Source: Escherichia sp. E4742 (GTDB lineage Bacteria > Pseudomonadota > Gammaproteobacteria > Enterobacterales > Enterobacteriaceae). From it: a stretch of DNA of 64,000 nucleotides. Position numbers and translations under genes: made by a program. Location: the NCBI RefSeq assembly GCF_005843885.1, contig NZ_CP040443.1, positions 1,736,001-1,800,000 of the forward strand, in the 5' to 3' direction. Position 1 is the stretch's first letter. The number at the start of each line of letters is the position of its first letter. Below, one piece after another: positions 26,047 through 34,194 of the stretch. The notes under the pieces were generated by a model that saw nothing but the letters and a program-made list of their open reading frames with translations, had not been told where the DNA came from and did not search any database.

Positions 26047-27336
26047 ATGTTACTGGCAGGCGCTATATTTGTCCTGACCATCGTATTGGTTATCTGGCAA
26101 CCGAAAGGTTTAGGCATCGGCTGGAGTGCAACGCTCGGCGCGGTACTGGCGTTAATAACGGGTGTGGTACATCCGGGCGATATTCCGGTGGTGTGGAATA
26201 TCGTCTGGAACGCGACGGCTGCATTTATTGCCGTTATTATCATCAGTCTGCTGCTGGATGAGTCAGGCTTTTTTGAATGGGCGGCGCTGCACGTCTCACG
26301 CTGGGGCAATGGACGCGGTCGCTTGCTGTTTACCTGGATTGTCCTGCTCGGCGCTGCCGTTGCGGCCCTGTTTGCTAATGATGGCGCGGCGCTTATTTTG
26401 ACGCCGATTGTCATCGCCATGCTGCTGGCTTTAGGTTTCAGTAAAGGCACTACGCTGGCGTTCGTTATGGCGGCCGGGTTCATTGCCGATACCGCCAGCT
26501 TGCCGCTTATTGTCTCCAACCTGGTGAATATCGTTTCGGCAGATTTCTTTGGCCTCGGCTTTCGCGAATACGCATCGGTGATGGTGCCGGTGGATATCGC
26601 CGCAATTGTTGCCACGCTGGTGATGCTGCATCTCTATTTCCGCAAAGATATTCCGCAGAACTACGATATGGCGCTGCTGAAATCTCCCACCGAAGCGATT
26701 AAAGATCCTGCGACGTTCAAAACTGGCTGGGTTGTTTTACTGTTTCTGCTAGTGGGATTTTTCGTCCTGGAACCGCTCGGTATTCCGGTTAGTGCCATTG
26801 CAGCTGTGGGTGCGCTGATTTTGTTTGCGGTCGCTAAACGCGGTCACGCGATTAATACGGGTAAGGTGCTGCGCGGTGCGCCCTGGCAGATTGTCATCTT
26901 CTCGCTCGGCATGTATCTGGTGGTTTATGGCCTGCGCAATGCAGGACTAACGGAATATCTTTCTGGCGTACTCAACGTGCTGGCAGATAACGGCCTGTGG
27001 GCCGCGACGCTCGGCACCGGATTCCTCACCGCCTTCCTCTCTTCTATTATGAACAATATGCCGACGGTGCTGGTTGGCGCGTTGTCCATTGATGGCAGCA
27101 CGGCATCTGGCGTTATCAAAGAAGCGATGGTTTATGCCAACGTGATTGGCTGCGATTTGGGACCGAAAATTACCCCAATTGGTAGTCTGGCAACGCTGCT
27201 CTGGCTGCACGTACTTTCGCAGAAGAATATGACAATCAGTTGGGGATATTACTTCCGTACAGGGATTATCATGACCCTGCCTGTGCTGTTTGTGACGCTG
27301 ACCGCGCTGGCGCTACGCCTCTCTTTCACATCGTAA
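26047..27336 (+). CDS. arsB: Arsenite/antimonite efflux permease ArsB
   Basis: A 429-residue membrane protein with about twelve helices of the ArsB/NhaD superfamily (FANDGAALILTPIVIAMLL, NNMPTVLVGALSIDG). It exports As(III) and Sb(III) using the proton gradient and can pair with an ArsA ATPase, which is absent here as in other E. coli chromosomes. Start at MLLAGAIFVLT, with CGGGAGG just upstream. Middle gene of arsRBC. Confidence 0.97.
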   Translation: MLLAGAIFVLTIVLVIWQPKGLGIGWSATLGAVLALITGVVHPGDIPVVWNIVWNATAAFIAVIIISLLLDESGFFEWAALHVSRWGNGRGRLLFTWIVLLGAAVAALFANDGAALILTPIVIAMLLALGFSKGTTLAFVMAAGFIADTASLPLIVSNLVNIVSADFFGLGFREYASVMVPVDIAAIVATLVMLHLYFRKDIPQNYDMALLKSPTEAIKDPATFKTGWVVLLFLLVGFFVLEPLGIPVSAIAAVGALILFAVAKRGHAINTGKVLRGAPWQIVIFSLGMYLVVYGLRNAGLTEYLSGVLNVLADNGLWAATLGTGFLTAFLSSIMNNMPTVLVGALSIDGSTASGVIKEAMVYANVIGCDLGPKITPIGSLATLLWLHVLSQKNMTISWGYYFRTGIIMTLPVLFVTLTALALRLSFTS

Positions 27337-27348
27337 TGAGATACTGAT

Positions 27349-27774
27349 ATGAGCAACATTACCATTTATCACAACCCGGCCTGCGGCACGTCGCGTAATA
27401 CGCTGGAGATGATCCGCAACAGCGGCACAGAACCGACCATTATCTATTATCTGGAAACACCGCCGACGCGCGATGAACTGGTCAAACTCATTGCCGATAT
27501 GGGGATTTCCGTACGCGCGCTGCTGCGTAAAAACGTCGAACCGTATGAGGAACTGGGCCTTGCAGAAGATAAATTTACTGACGATCGGTTAATTGATTTT
27601 ATGCTGCAATATCCCATCCTGATTAACCGCCCGATTGTGGTGACGCCGCTGGGAACTCGCCTGTGTCGCCCTTCAGAAGTCGTGCTGGAAATTCTGCCAG
27701 ATGCGCAACAAGGCGCGTTCACCAAGGAAGATGGCGAGAAAGTGGTTGATGAGGCGGGTAAGCGATTAAAATAA
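27349..27774 (+). CDS. arsC: Arsenate reductase, glutaredoxin-dependent
   Basis: A 141-residue enzyme with catalytic Cys12 in YHNPACGTSRNTLEM and the arginine-bearing substrate region NRPIVVTPLGTRLCRPSE. It reduces arsenate to arsenite with glutathione and glutaredoxin, feeding ArsB. Starts 12 bases after arsB. A small G/C hairpin (GGGCG…CGCCC) at about 27783-27799 may end the operon. Confidence 0.97.
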   Translation: MSNITIYHNPACGTSRNTLEMIRNSGTEPTIIYYLETPPTRDELVKLIADMGISVRALLRKNVEPYEELGLAEDKFTDDRLIDFMLQYPILINRPIVVTPLGTRLCRPSEVVLEILPDAQQGAFTKEDGEKVVDEAGKRLK

Positions 27775-28227
27775 ACAAAGGGGGCGGCTACGCCCTCTCA
27801 TTATTGACAAAAAATACATAATTTCGATCGTGCAATTTCAGTAAATTATTGATATCCACGCAGGACGGATAAACAATGTTTTTTAATGAACAGATAAAAT
27901 GAGTCATATAATAAGCGTTTTAAAATTGAAGATCCCCAAAGTTAAAATTACGAATGGCTTGCATATCTAACATTTATAAACCATTATCATCACATCAATA
28001 ACAACTTTTACGCCATGTGCCATTAGAAATAAGATCCTCCTTATAATATCCCATATTATAAGGAGACACATAATAACATCACACATCAATGCTTTCCGGA
28101 ACTCATCTGCAAGGATATAAATATCAGACAGGTTTACGTTACTATCAGGCATATCACCTGAAAATCAGATGAAAACTATAAAGAAATATCTATTATGGTT
28201 TTAACATTTGTTGATAAGGATAGTAAC
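27775..28227. other. Intergenic region between arsC and slp
   Basis: AT-rich, about 450 bases. K-12 has yhiS in this interval; I see no trace of it. The region holds a perfect 13-base inverted repeat (CTCCTTATAATAT / ATATTATAAGGAG, loop CCC) at 28037-28065 and presumably the acid- and stationary-phase promoter of slp. A 61-codon hydrophobic minus-strand frame at 27967-28152 is not supported further. Confidence 0.6.
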
Positions 28228-28794
28228 ATGAACAAGACAAAAGGTGCACTCATCTTCAGCCTTTCATTTTTTCTTGCCGCATGTAGTTCGATTCCGCAAA
28301 ATATCAAAGGCAATAACCAACCTGATATTCAAAAAAGTTTTGTTGCTGTTCATAACCAACCGAATTTGTATGTTGGCCAACAGGCACGCTTCGGCGGGAA
28401 GGTTATCAACGTTATCAACGGTAAAACAGATACGTTGCTAGAAATCGCCGTATTGCCGTTGGATAGCTATGCAAAACCTGACATTGAGGCCAACTATCAA
28501 GGGCGACTGCTCGCCAGACAAAGCGGCTTCCTTGACCCAGTGAACTACCGTAACCACTTTGTCACCGTTCTCGGCACCATTCAGGGCGAACAACCTGGAT
28601 TTATCAATAAAGTCCCATATAACTTCGTTGACGTAAATGTGCAGGGGATTCAGGTATGGCATTTGAGAGAAGTGGTCAATACCACCTACAACTTGTGGGA
28701 TTACGGCTACGGCGCATTCTGGCCTGAACCCGGCTGGGGCGCACCGTACTACACCAATGCAGTTAGCCAGGTAACGCCAGAACTGGTGAAATAA
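28228..28794 (+). CDS. slp: Starvation-inducible outer membrane lipoprotein Slp
   Basis: A 188-residue lipoprotein: signal peptide with lipobox FLAAC (Cys19), then the Slp domain with LYVGQQARFGGKVINVINGKTDT and a tail WDYGYGAFWPEPGWGAPYY. Anchored in the outer membrane, induced at carbon starvation and stationary phase, and part of the acid fitness island where it protects against metabolic acids together with DctR. Start chosen at the ATG after GATAAGGATAGT, giving family length. Confidence 0.96.
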   Translation: MNKTKGALIFSLSFFLAACSSIPQNIKGNNQPDIQKSFVAVHNQPNLYVGQQARFGGKVINVINGKTDTLLEIAVLPLDSYAKPDIEANYQGRLLARQSGFLDPVNYRNHFVTVLGTIQGEQPGFINKVPYNFVDVNVQGIQVWHLREVVNTTYNLWDYGYGAFWPEPGWGAPYYTNAVSQVTPELVK

Positions 28795-28803
28795 TTTGGT
28801 TTA

Positions 28804-28836
28804 AAGATGCAGATATTTTTCAAATATCTGCATCTT
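28804..28836 (+). terminator. Hairpin after slp
   Basis: A perfect 15-base stem, AAGATGCAGATATTT with AAATATCTGCATCTT, loop TTC, ten bases past the slp stop. The following bases are not a T run, so it may be a processing or stability hairpin. Confidence 0.55.
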
Positions 28837-28936
28837 CAATAAAATCATTTCTATATAACTATAATTACAAGCCCTGACCTTTTTATTACCTTTGGCGACC
28901 TGATTATAAAGTTAATGTTCGCAACGGGAGTCGGTT

Positions 28937-29467
28937 ATGTTTCTTATAATTACCAAAGACACCATGTTTTTCACCGCGATGAAAAATATTATAAGTAAAG
29001 GTAATGTCGTTCATATACAGAACGAAAAAGAGATTGACTTAACGTTGCATCAGAATGCCTTAGTGATTATTGATACATTAATGAATAATGTATTCCACTC
29101 ATCAATGCTCAACAAAATTGAACGCCTGCGGCCTGTTCATGTCATTGTTTTCTCGCCGTTTAATATTAAGCGCTGTCTGGGGAAAGTTCCGGTAACCTTT
29201 GTCCAGAGAAACATTACGATTATTGACTTCGTCGCGCTGCTCAATGGCAGTTATTGCTCTGTACCAGAAGCGGACGTGTCACTCTCGCGCAAACAGCATC
29301 AGGTTCTGAGCTGCATTGCGAATCAAATGACGACAGAAGATATTCTGGGGAAACTCAAAATATCGCTGAAAACATTCTACTGCCATAAACACAATATTAT
29401 GATGATCCTCAATCTTAAGCGGATCAACGAACTGGTACGTCATCAACATATTGATTATCTGGTCTGA
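28937..29467 (+). CDS. dctR: LuxR-type regulator DctR (YhiF)
   Basis: A 176-residue regulator: an N-terminal response-regulator-like region without the usual phosphorylation site, then a C-terminal LuxR helix-turn-helix (SRKQHQVLSCIANQMTTEDI… KTFYCHKHNIM). In K-12 it lies in the acid fitness island next to slp and is reported to influence acid-metabolite protection and adhesion. Its right flank is where the chu island begins. Confidence 0.92.
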   Translation: MFLIITKDTMFFTAMKNIISKGNVVHIQNEKEIDLTLHQNALVIIDTLMNNVFHSSMLNKIERLRPVHVIVFSPFNIKRCLGKVPVTFVQRNITIIDFVALLNGSYCSVPEADVSLSRKQHQVLSCIANQMTTEDILGKLKISLKTFYCHKHNIMMILNLKRINELVRHQHIDYLV

Positions 29468-29528
29468 AATCTCCAGCTGATATTTATAAAGAGGCCCGGC
29501 GACAGCCAGACCTCCGGACAATGACTCG

Positions 29529-30557
29529 TTATGCAGCAACGCCTTCCTGCGTCAGCGCCGCAATCTGTTTACGCCATTGCGCCTGCTCCTGTTCCCCTTC
29601 AGTACGCTGACCATAAAGTTGCGCAATCTGCGTACCATCATGAGCAAACAGTTCCAGGCTGGTTACGTAGCCATTGCTGGTCGGTTTACGGGTAACCCAG
29701 GCTTCAGCAATGCTCTCTTCTAATAGATGAAGAGTAAACGTCGGGTTGAAAATATTCAGCCAACCTTTCATTGGCACCACTTTTTCTACCATACCCGTGA
29801 AAATCTGTACGCAGCCACGGTTGCCAACAAACACCATGATTTCATTGCCATCCTGCTGTGCAGATTCCAGAATCTGCGCCAGCGCACTACCAGATACTTT
29901 GCAGGCCAAATCGTCTGCCACCAGATTGAACGCCTGCTGACGAGTCAGGTTGTGGCGCTTGAGCAACGTAAAAAACTGATGGACATCCGTCATCGCACGC
30001 CACTCTTGTTCTACAACACTGGCATCGACATCGGTTTGTGCGGTAGGCGCATCAATCGTTGTTAACTCAAGCGGCGTATTTTCCTCGACGATAAAGCGTG
30101 CCAGAAGCTCATTCCATGCCGCCATATCGGTATTGTCGGTAGGATAAACTTTCAGTAATGCATCGCCCTGATGATCAAAGAACTGAATACTCTGACGTTC
30201 ACCGCGAGCCGTGTTTTCTTTTATATGGAAAACACTGGCCCACTGATTAAGAAACAGTCGCAAATCCAGCGCGCGCGGGTTGAGTATTAATCCGGCATGA
30301 CCGTTCAAATGCTGGTTTGTGAACGAGCCAACTTGCTCATGGACTGCATATTCATTACGACAAATACATTTGGTTTCACCAACGCTTTCCAGCGCCGCCA
30401 GAATTTCACGAATATCGCCGCGCATCCGCCACGCGTCGTGCGTGACGCGCGCAAATGCCAGTTCTGCTTCGCTGATATTCATTAAACCTGCGATGTCACG
30501 CGCGTACTTTCCGGGATTTTGTTCTTTTAACTCAAGCCAGCGTGTGTAGTGGTTCAT
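29529..30557 (-). CDS. chuS: Heme oxygenase/heme-degrading factor ChuS
   Basis: A 342-residue cytoplasmic HemS/ChuS family protein made of two homologous halves. His193, the axial heme ligand in ChuS, is present (MTDVHQFFTLL). It takes up and degrades heme to release iron. Lies downstream of chuA on the same strand, 48 bases away, with a stable hairpin between, so expression may depend on readthrough or its own promoter. Confidence 0.97.
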   Translation of the reverse strand: MNHYTRWLELKEQNPGKYARDIAGLMNISEAELAFARVTHDAWRMRGDIREILAALESVGETKCICRNEYAVHEQVGSFTNQHLNGHAGLILNPRALDLRLFLNQWASVFHIKENTARGERQSIQFFDHQGDALLKVYPTDNTDMAAWNELLARFIVEENTPLELTTIDAPTAQTDVDASVVEQEWRAMTDVHQFFTLLKRHNLTRQQAFNLVADDLACKVSGSALAQILESAQQDGNEIMVFVGNRGCVQIFTGMVEKVVPMKGWLNIFNPTFTLHLLEESIAEAWVTRKPTSNGYVTSLELFAHDGTQIAQLYGQRTEGEQEQAQWRKQIAALTQEGVAA

Positions 30558-30581
30558 TGTCTCTCTTCCTTCCAGATAAAT

Positions 30582-30599
30582 GCCCCGAAATATCGGGGC
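30582..30599 (-). terminator. Hairpin between chuA and chuS
   Basis: GCCCCGA and TCGGGGC form a 7-base GC-rich stem with a four-base loop just after the chuA stop, followed by ATTTAT. A weak or partial terminator that would set chuS below chuA. Confidence 0.55.
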
Positions 30600-30605
30600 T
30601 GATGA

Positions 30606-32588
30606 TTACCATTGATAACTCACGAAAATTTTGCCGTTACGTCCATCCTGTGGGATGCCCTGCGGCGACCAGTACTCTTTATCGAAGGCGTTGCCCAATA
30701 CCAGAGTCGTGGTCATGCCTTTGAGCGCCTGCTGCCCTTGATAACTGACGTAGAAATCATTCACGCCGTAGCCAGGTTGTTTGCTGTAACTGCTGCTGAT
30801 ATGTGTTGAGCGATCGGCAAACGTACCGACCCAACCAACAGAGAAGCCACTGTGAGCGATCGGAATATTCAGGGTACTGGTAACGGTATCCGGGTTAATG
30901 CTGGAGATATATTCCCCGGTATCGGTGTCTTTGCCGCGGGTACGGTTATAGGCCACATCAAGGCTAAACAGATCAGTGGTATATTTCGTCATCACATCCC
31001 AGCCCCAGATTTTGGCGTTCGGGACGTTATAAGACATGGTTGTCGCCGCCGCGAAATCGACGGTTGTGGAGATGTAATCCTTCGCTTTGGTATCAAAGTA
31101 GCTGGCTTTAAATTCCAGGGCATCATTGGACAACATCAGGTCATCAAAACGCAGCCCAAAGCCGTACTCCTGAGTTTCGTTGGTTTCCGGACGTAAATTC
31201 GGGTTTGGCACCCAATAGTTGGTATAGAAGCGACCAATCGAGAAGTGCTTTGAATCGTTGTACATTTCGCCCATCGTCGGCGCGCGGAATGCCTGGGCAT
31301 ATGAACCAAATAACATCAGCCAGTTGGTCGGATTGATAGTCATCCCTGCACGAGACGACCATTTGTCGGCTTCAACATCTTTGTAGCCGTCGCTGCTACC
31401 GCGATAGCTGTCATAGCGGGTTCCGCCAAGCAGGGTAATCGGCAGATCGCGTAAGGTGATCTCATCCTGTAGCCAGCCGGAACTGAAATCAATTTTTGCT
31501 TGCGGGAAGCCCGTCGTCGCGCCGCCCGGATGCTGTTCCTGACGATAATACTCACCGCCATACGTCAGCAGGTGAGAGGCAAAACTCTCGGCAAACAGAG
31601 TGGAACGGTTCTCCAGTTTGGCACCTTTTGTTGTCTGTTCGCGGTACTCACCGGAACTTCCCGTGTTTTGCGCATTAATACGAACTTCCGACCAGTAAAC
31701 TTTTGCATCAGCATTTAACCAGTCGTTGCCCACTGGAGAGAGTTTATAAGAAAGCTGAGCATCACGTTGAATCGTTGAACGATCAACCATCGGATTACTG
31801 CTGTCAGACGCTTCAACGGTCTGCGGATTTTTTGGTTCACGCGCGTCGTTATTGTAATAACGCACTAATCCGCTCAGAGCCTGGGCAGAATCAATTTGCC
31901 AGGTTCCTTTCGCCAGCATGTTATTAATAGCCTCATCATTCGGCGCGGTTTCGCCATTGCTCTGGCGTAAATCACCACGATCGCGACTGGACCAGGCCAC
32001 AATACCATCCAGATTTTCCGTTCGCCCAAACGCGCTCGCGCCTAATCCCAGGCTATGGTCCCCCGTGCCACCGGTGCCAAAAACGCGAAAACCGCTGCTT
32101 TGTCCTTCCTGCAATAAATCTTTTGCATCGACCGTATCGTAGGAGATAACACCACCCAGCGCGCCACTGCCATACAGTAATGCCGAAGGTCCACGGACAA
32201 TCTCGACACGTTTGATCAGCGCCGGATCGAGGAAAGTCCCATTCAGGTGTCCGGTATCCGTTCCCTGACGAACGCCATCGACAAGAACCAGCACGCCGCG
32301 ATGGTCATAACCACGCATATTCACATCCTGACCGTTGGTTCGTCCGGTACCATCAAGGGTAATTCCAGGAACATGACGCAGCAGATCGGTGGCTGAAGTC
32401 GCCGTTTGGTTTTCAGGAGCGGAAGTGTCGAGGACGCTGACCATCATTGGTGCTTCGAAGGAACTACGGGCATTCCCCGTTGCCGTAACGGTCATGGTTT
32501 CAGTAGCAAAAGCAAACGTTGGCAAGGTGGCAGAAACAGCCAAAGCCAACAAACTCAAGCGCAACGAGGTAAATTGCGGACGTGACAT
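30606..32588 (-). CDS. chuA: TonB-dependent heme receptor ChuA
   Basis: A 660-residue outer-membrane receptor. Signal peptide (LSLLALAVSATLPTFAFA), TonB box region ETMTVTATGN, plug domain with DLLRHVPGITLDGTGRTNGQDVNMRG (heme-receptor plug motif), and a 22-strand barrel ending in aromatic-terminal FVSYQW. The FRAP and NPNLRPE motifs of heme receptors are present (AFRAPTMGEMY, NPNLRPETNE). It binds heme at the surface and passes it to ChuT. Controlled by Fur and by an RNA hairpin over the ribosome site. Confidence 0.97.
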   Translation of the reverse strand: MSRPQFTSLRLSLLALAVSATLPTFAFATETMTVTATGNARSSFEAPMMVSVLDTSAPENQTATSATDLLRHVPGITLDGTGRTNGQDVNMRGYDHRGVLVLVDGVRQGTDTGHLNGTFLDPALIKRVEIVRGPSALLYGSGALGGVISYDTVDAKDLLQEGQSSGFRVFGTGGTGDHSLGLGASAFGRTENLDGIVAWSSRDRGDLRQSNGETAPNDEAINNMLAKGTWQIDSAQALSGLVRYYNNDAREPKNPQTVEASDSSNPMVDRSTIQRDAQLSYKLSPVGNDWLNADAKVYWSEVRINAQNTGSSGEYREQTTKGAKLENRSTLFAESFASHLLTYGGEYYRQEQHPGGATTGFPQAKIDFSSGWLQDEITLRDLPITLLGGTRYDSYRGSSDGYKDVEADKWSSRAGMTINPTNWLMLFGSYAQAFRAPTMGEMYNDSKHFSIGRFYTNYWVPNPNLRPETNETQEYGFGLRFDDLMLSNDALEFKASYFDTKAKDYISTTVDFAAATTMSYNVPNAKIWGWDVMTKYTTDLFSLDVAYNRTRGKDTDTGEYISSINPDTVTSTLNIPIAHSGFSVGWVGTFADRSTHISSSYSKQPGYGVNDFYVSYQGQQALKGMTTTLVLGNAFDKEYWSPQGIPQDGRNGKIFVSYQW

Positions 32589-32592
32589 AGCG

Positions 32593-32610
32593 ATTCTCCA
32601 TGAGGAAAAT
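32593..32610 (-). promoter_or_regulatory. RNA thermometer-like hairpin over the chuA ribosome site
   Basis: On the minus strand ATTTTCC pairs with GGAGAAT around a four-base loop, hiding the GGAG Shine-Dalgarno four bases before the chuA start. The run of four Us opposite the ribosome site is the FourU design described for the identical shuA/chuA leader, where translation rises at host temperature. Confidence 0.8.
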
Positions 32611-32867
32611 AAAAAATGCTGGCTACCTGGATTAATACCTGGATGGCTGGCGAAAAATAAATTTATTTACAATTCAAAGCGATAATATTCGCCGGGTGAG
32701 TTAACGGGCGTTTATATCCGGTGAAATTGCCTGGTATCCCGGACAATTCGCCCTCTTTGTCAGGCAAAGCGATATGCCGCATCTGGAGTGAAGAGAGCTG
32801 TGCGCTATCCCTTGCAAAAGCTATGATTTTGTTATCCATATAGTCATATTTTGTTAAAGCCAGACGT

Positions 32868-32886
32868 GATAATGAGAATTATTATC
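32868..32886. promoter_or_regulatory. Fur box, chuA side
   Basis: GATAATGAGAATTATTATC matches 17 of 19 positions of the Fur consensus GATAATGATAATCATTATC. Confidence 0.88.
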
Positions 32887-33218
32887 GATCAATTTTTTAT
32901 GATCAAGCTTTTTTTTAACCGCCATTAACACAATAAACAGAGGGTTATGAAAGCTATCCTGTATCCAGAAAACCATTTTTTTCTTGTGGCAGTCCCCCAC
33001 GATCTCATAACGAAACGTTGTCGTTAACCGCGATAATTTTCTCTTCTCTTTGCTATGCAAGCCGCGATATCTCTGAGATCTCAGCTTTTTCCCGCCCTGA
33101 AATTTTGTCGGTAACAAGAACGTTAGCTGACGAAGCATCTTGATAAAAATCAAAAATAAATACGCTTGTAACGCCTTGCGTATTGAATCGACGGTTGTGT
33201 TTCATATATAACTCAAAT

Positions 33219-33237
33219 GATAATCATGATCATTCTC
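33219..33237. promoter_or_regulatory. Fur box, chuT side
   Basis: GATAATCATGATCATTCTC matches 16 of 19 positions of the Fur consensus and lies 20 bases before the chosen chuT start. Confidence 0.8.
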
Positions 33238-33257
33238 AATTCGATAAGAGTTCTCAT

Positions 33258-34175
33258 ATGATGCCAAGGATCACCAACAGGCCGTATCTTTTTTCCCCAC
33301 TAACGTTATGTATTTCAGCCGTGGCCTCTGCCGCGAAGACTGCGGTAAAACGAAAAAAATTGTTTACGGCAGTACTGGCTCTTAGCTGGGCTTTTAGCGC
33401 AACGGCTGCCGAACGCATTGTGGTCGCAGGAGGATCACTGACGGAGCTAATCTACGCGATGGGCGCTGGCGAGCGCGTGGTGGGTGTCGATGAAACGACA
33501 TCTTATCCACCAGAAACCGCCAAACTGCCGCATATTGGTTACTGGAAACAACTCAGCAGCGAAGGCATTTTGTCACTTCGCCCGGATAGCGTAATTACCT
33601 GGCAGGATGCAGGACCGCAAATTGTGCTCGACCAGCTGCGGGCGCAAAAGGTCAACGTCGTCACTCTGCCGCGTGTACCAGCCACCCTTGAGCAGATGTA
33701 CGCCAACATTCGCCAACTGGCAAAAACGCTACAGGTTCCTGAACAAGGCGAGGCGCTGGTGACACAAATCAGCCAACGCCTGGAGCAAGTACAGCAAAGC
33801 GTGGCGGCCAAAAAAGCCCCGGTTAAAGCGATGTTTATTCTCTCTGCTGGCGGCAGCGCGCCACAGGTTGCCGGGAAAGGCAGCGTCGCGGATGCCATTC
33901 TGTCGCTTGCCGGAGCAGAAAACGTCGCTACCCACCAGCAGTACAAAAGCTACAGCGCGGAATCGCTGATTGCGGCTAACCCTGAAGTGATTGTCGTAAC
34001 CTCACAAATGGTCGATGGGGATATTAATCGGCTACGTTCTATTGCCGGAATTACCCACACCGCCGCCTGGAAGAACCAGCGCATTATCACCGTTGATCAA
34101 AACCTGATTCTGGGAATGGGCCCGCGTATTGCTGATGTCGTTGAGTCTTTACACCAGCAACTTTGGCCGCAATAA
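33258..34175 (+). CDS. chuT: Periplasmic heme-binding protein ChuT
   Basis: A heme-binding protein of the FecB/BtuF class: AERIVVAGGSLTELIYAMGAGERVVGVDETTSYP at the mature start, then the two-lobe fold ending RIADVVESLHQQLWP. I place the start at 33258 (MMPRITNR…), downstream of the Fur box, giving 305 residues. About 30 residues still precede the recognisable signal peptide (KRKKLFTAVLALSWAFSATA), so the true start may be further in or the N-terminus is unusual. Delivers heme to ChuUV. Confidence 0.9.
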   Translation: MMPRITNRPYLFSPLTLCISAVASAAKTAVKRKKLFTAVLALSWAFSATAAERIVVAGGSLTELIYAMGAGERVVGVDETTSYPPETAKLPHIGYWKQLSSEGILSLRPDSVITWQDAGPQIVLDQLRAQKVNVVTLPRVPATLEQMYANIRQLAKTLQVPEQGEALVTQISQRLEQVQQSVAAKKAPVKAMFILSAGGSAPQVAGKGSVADAILSLAGAENVATHQQYKSYSAESLIAANPEVIVVTSQMVDGDINRLRSIAGITHTAAWKNQRIITVDQNLILGMGPRIADVVESLHQQLWPQ

Positions 34176-34194
34176 ACGGATTTAAATCAGACGT

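Larger units (their letters stand above)
32589..33257. promoter_or_regulatory. Divergent chuA/chuT control region
   Basis: A 669-base AT-rich region with no supported gene. It holds a Fur box near the chuA promoter (32868-32886), which leaves a chuA leader of roughly 250-280 bases, another Fur box before chuT (33219-33237), and the chuA thermometer hairpin. The bases between the two Fur boxes show only scattered short frames. Confidence 0.75.

Noticed and set aside
32854..33153. A 99-codon minus-strand frame in the chuA/chuT gap
   Set aside because: Overlaps the Fur box and chuA promoter, basic AT-rich composition, no family features.
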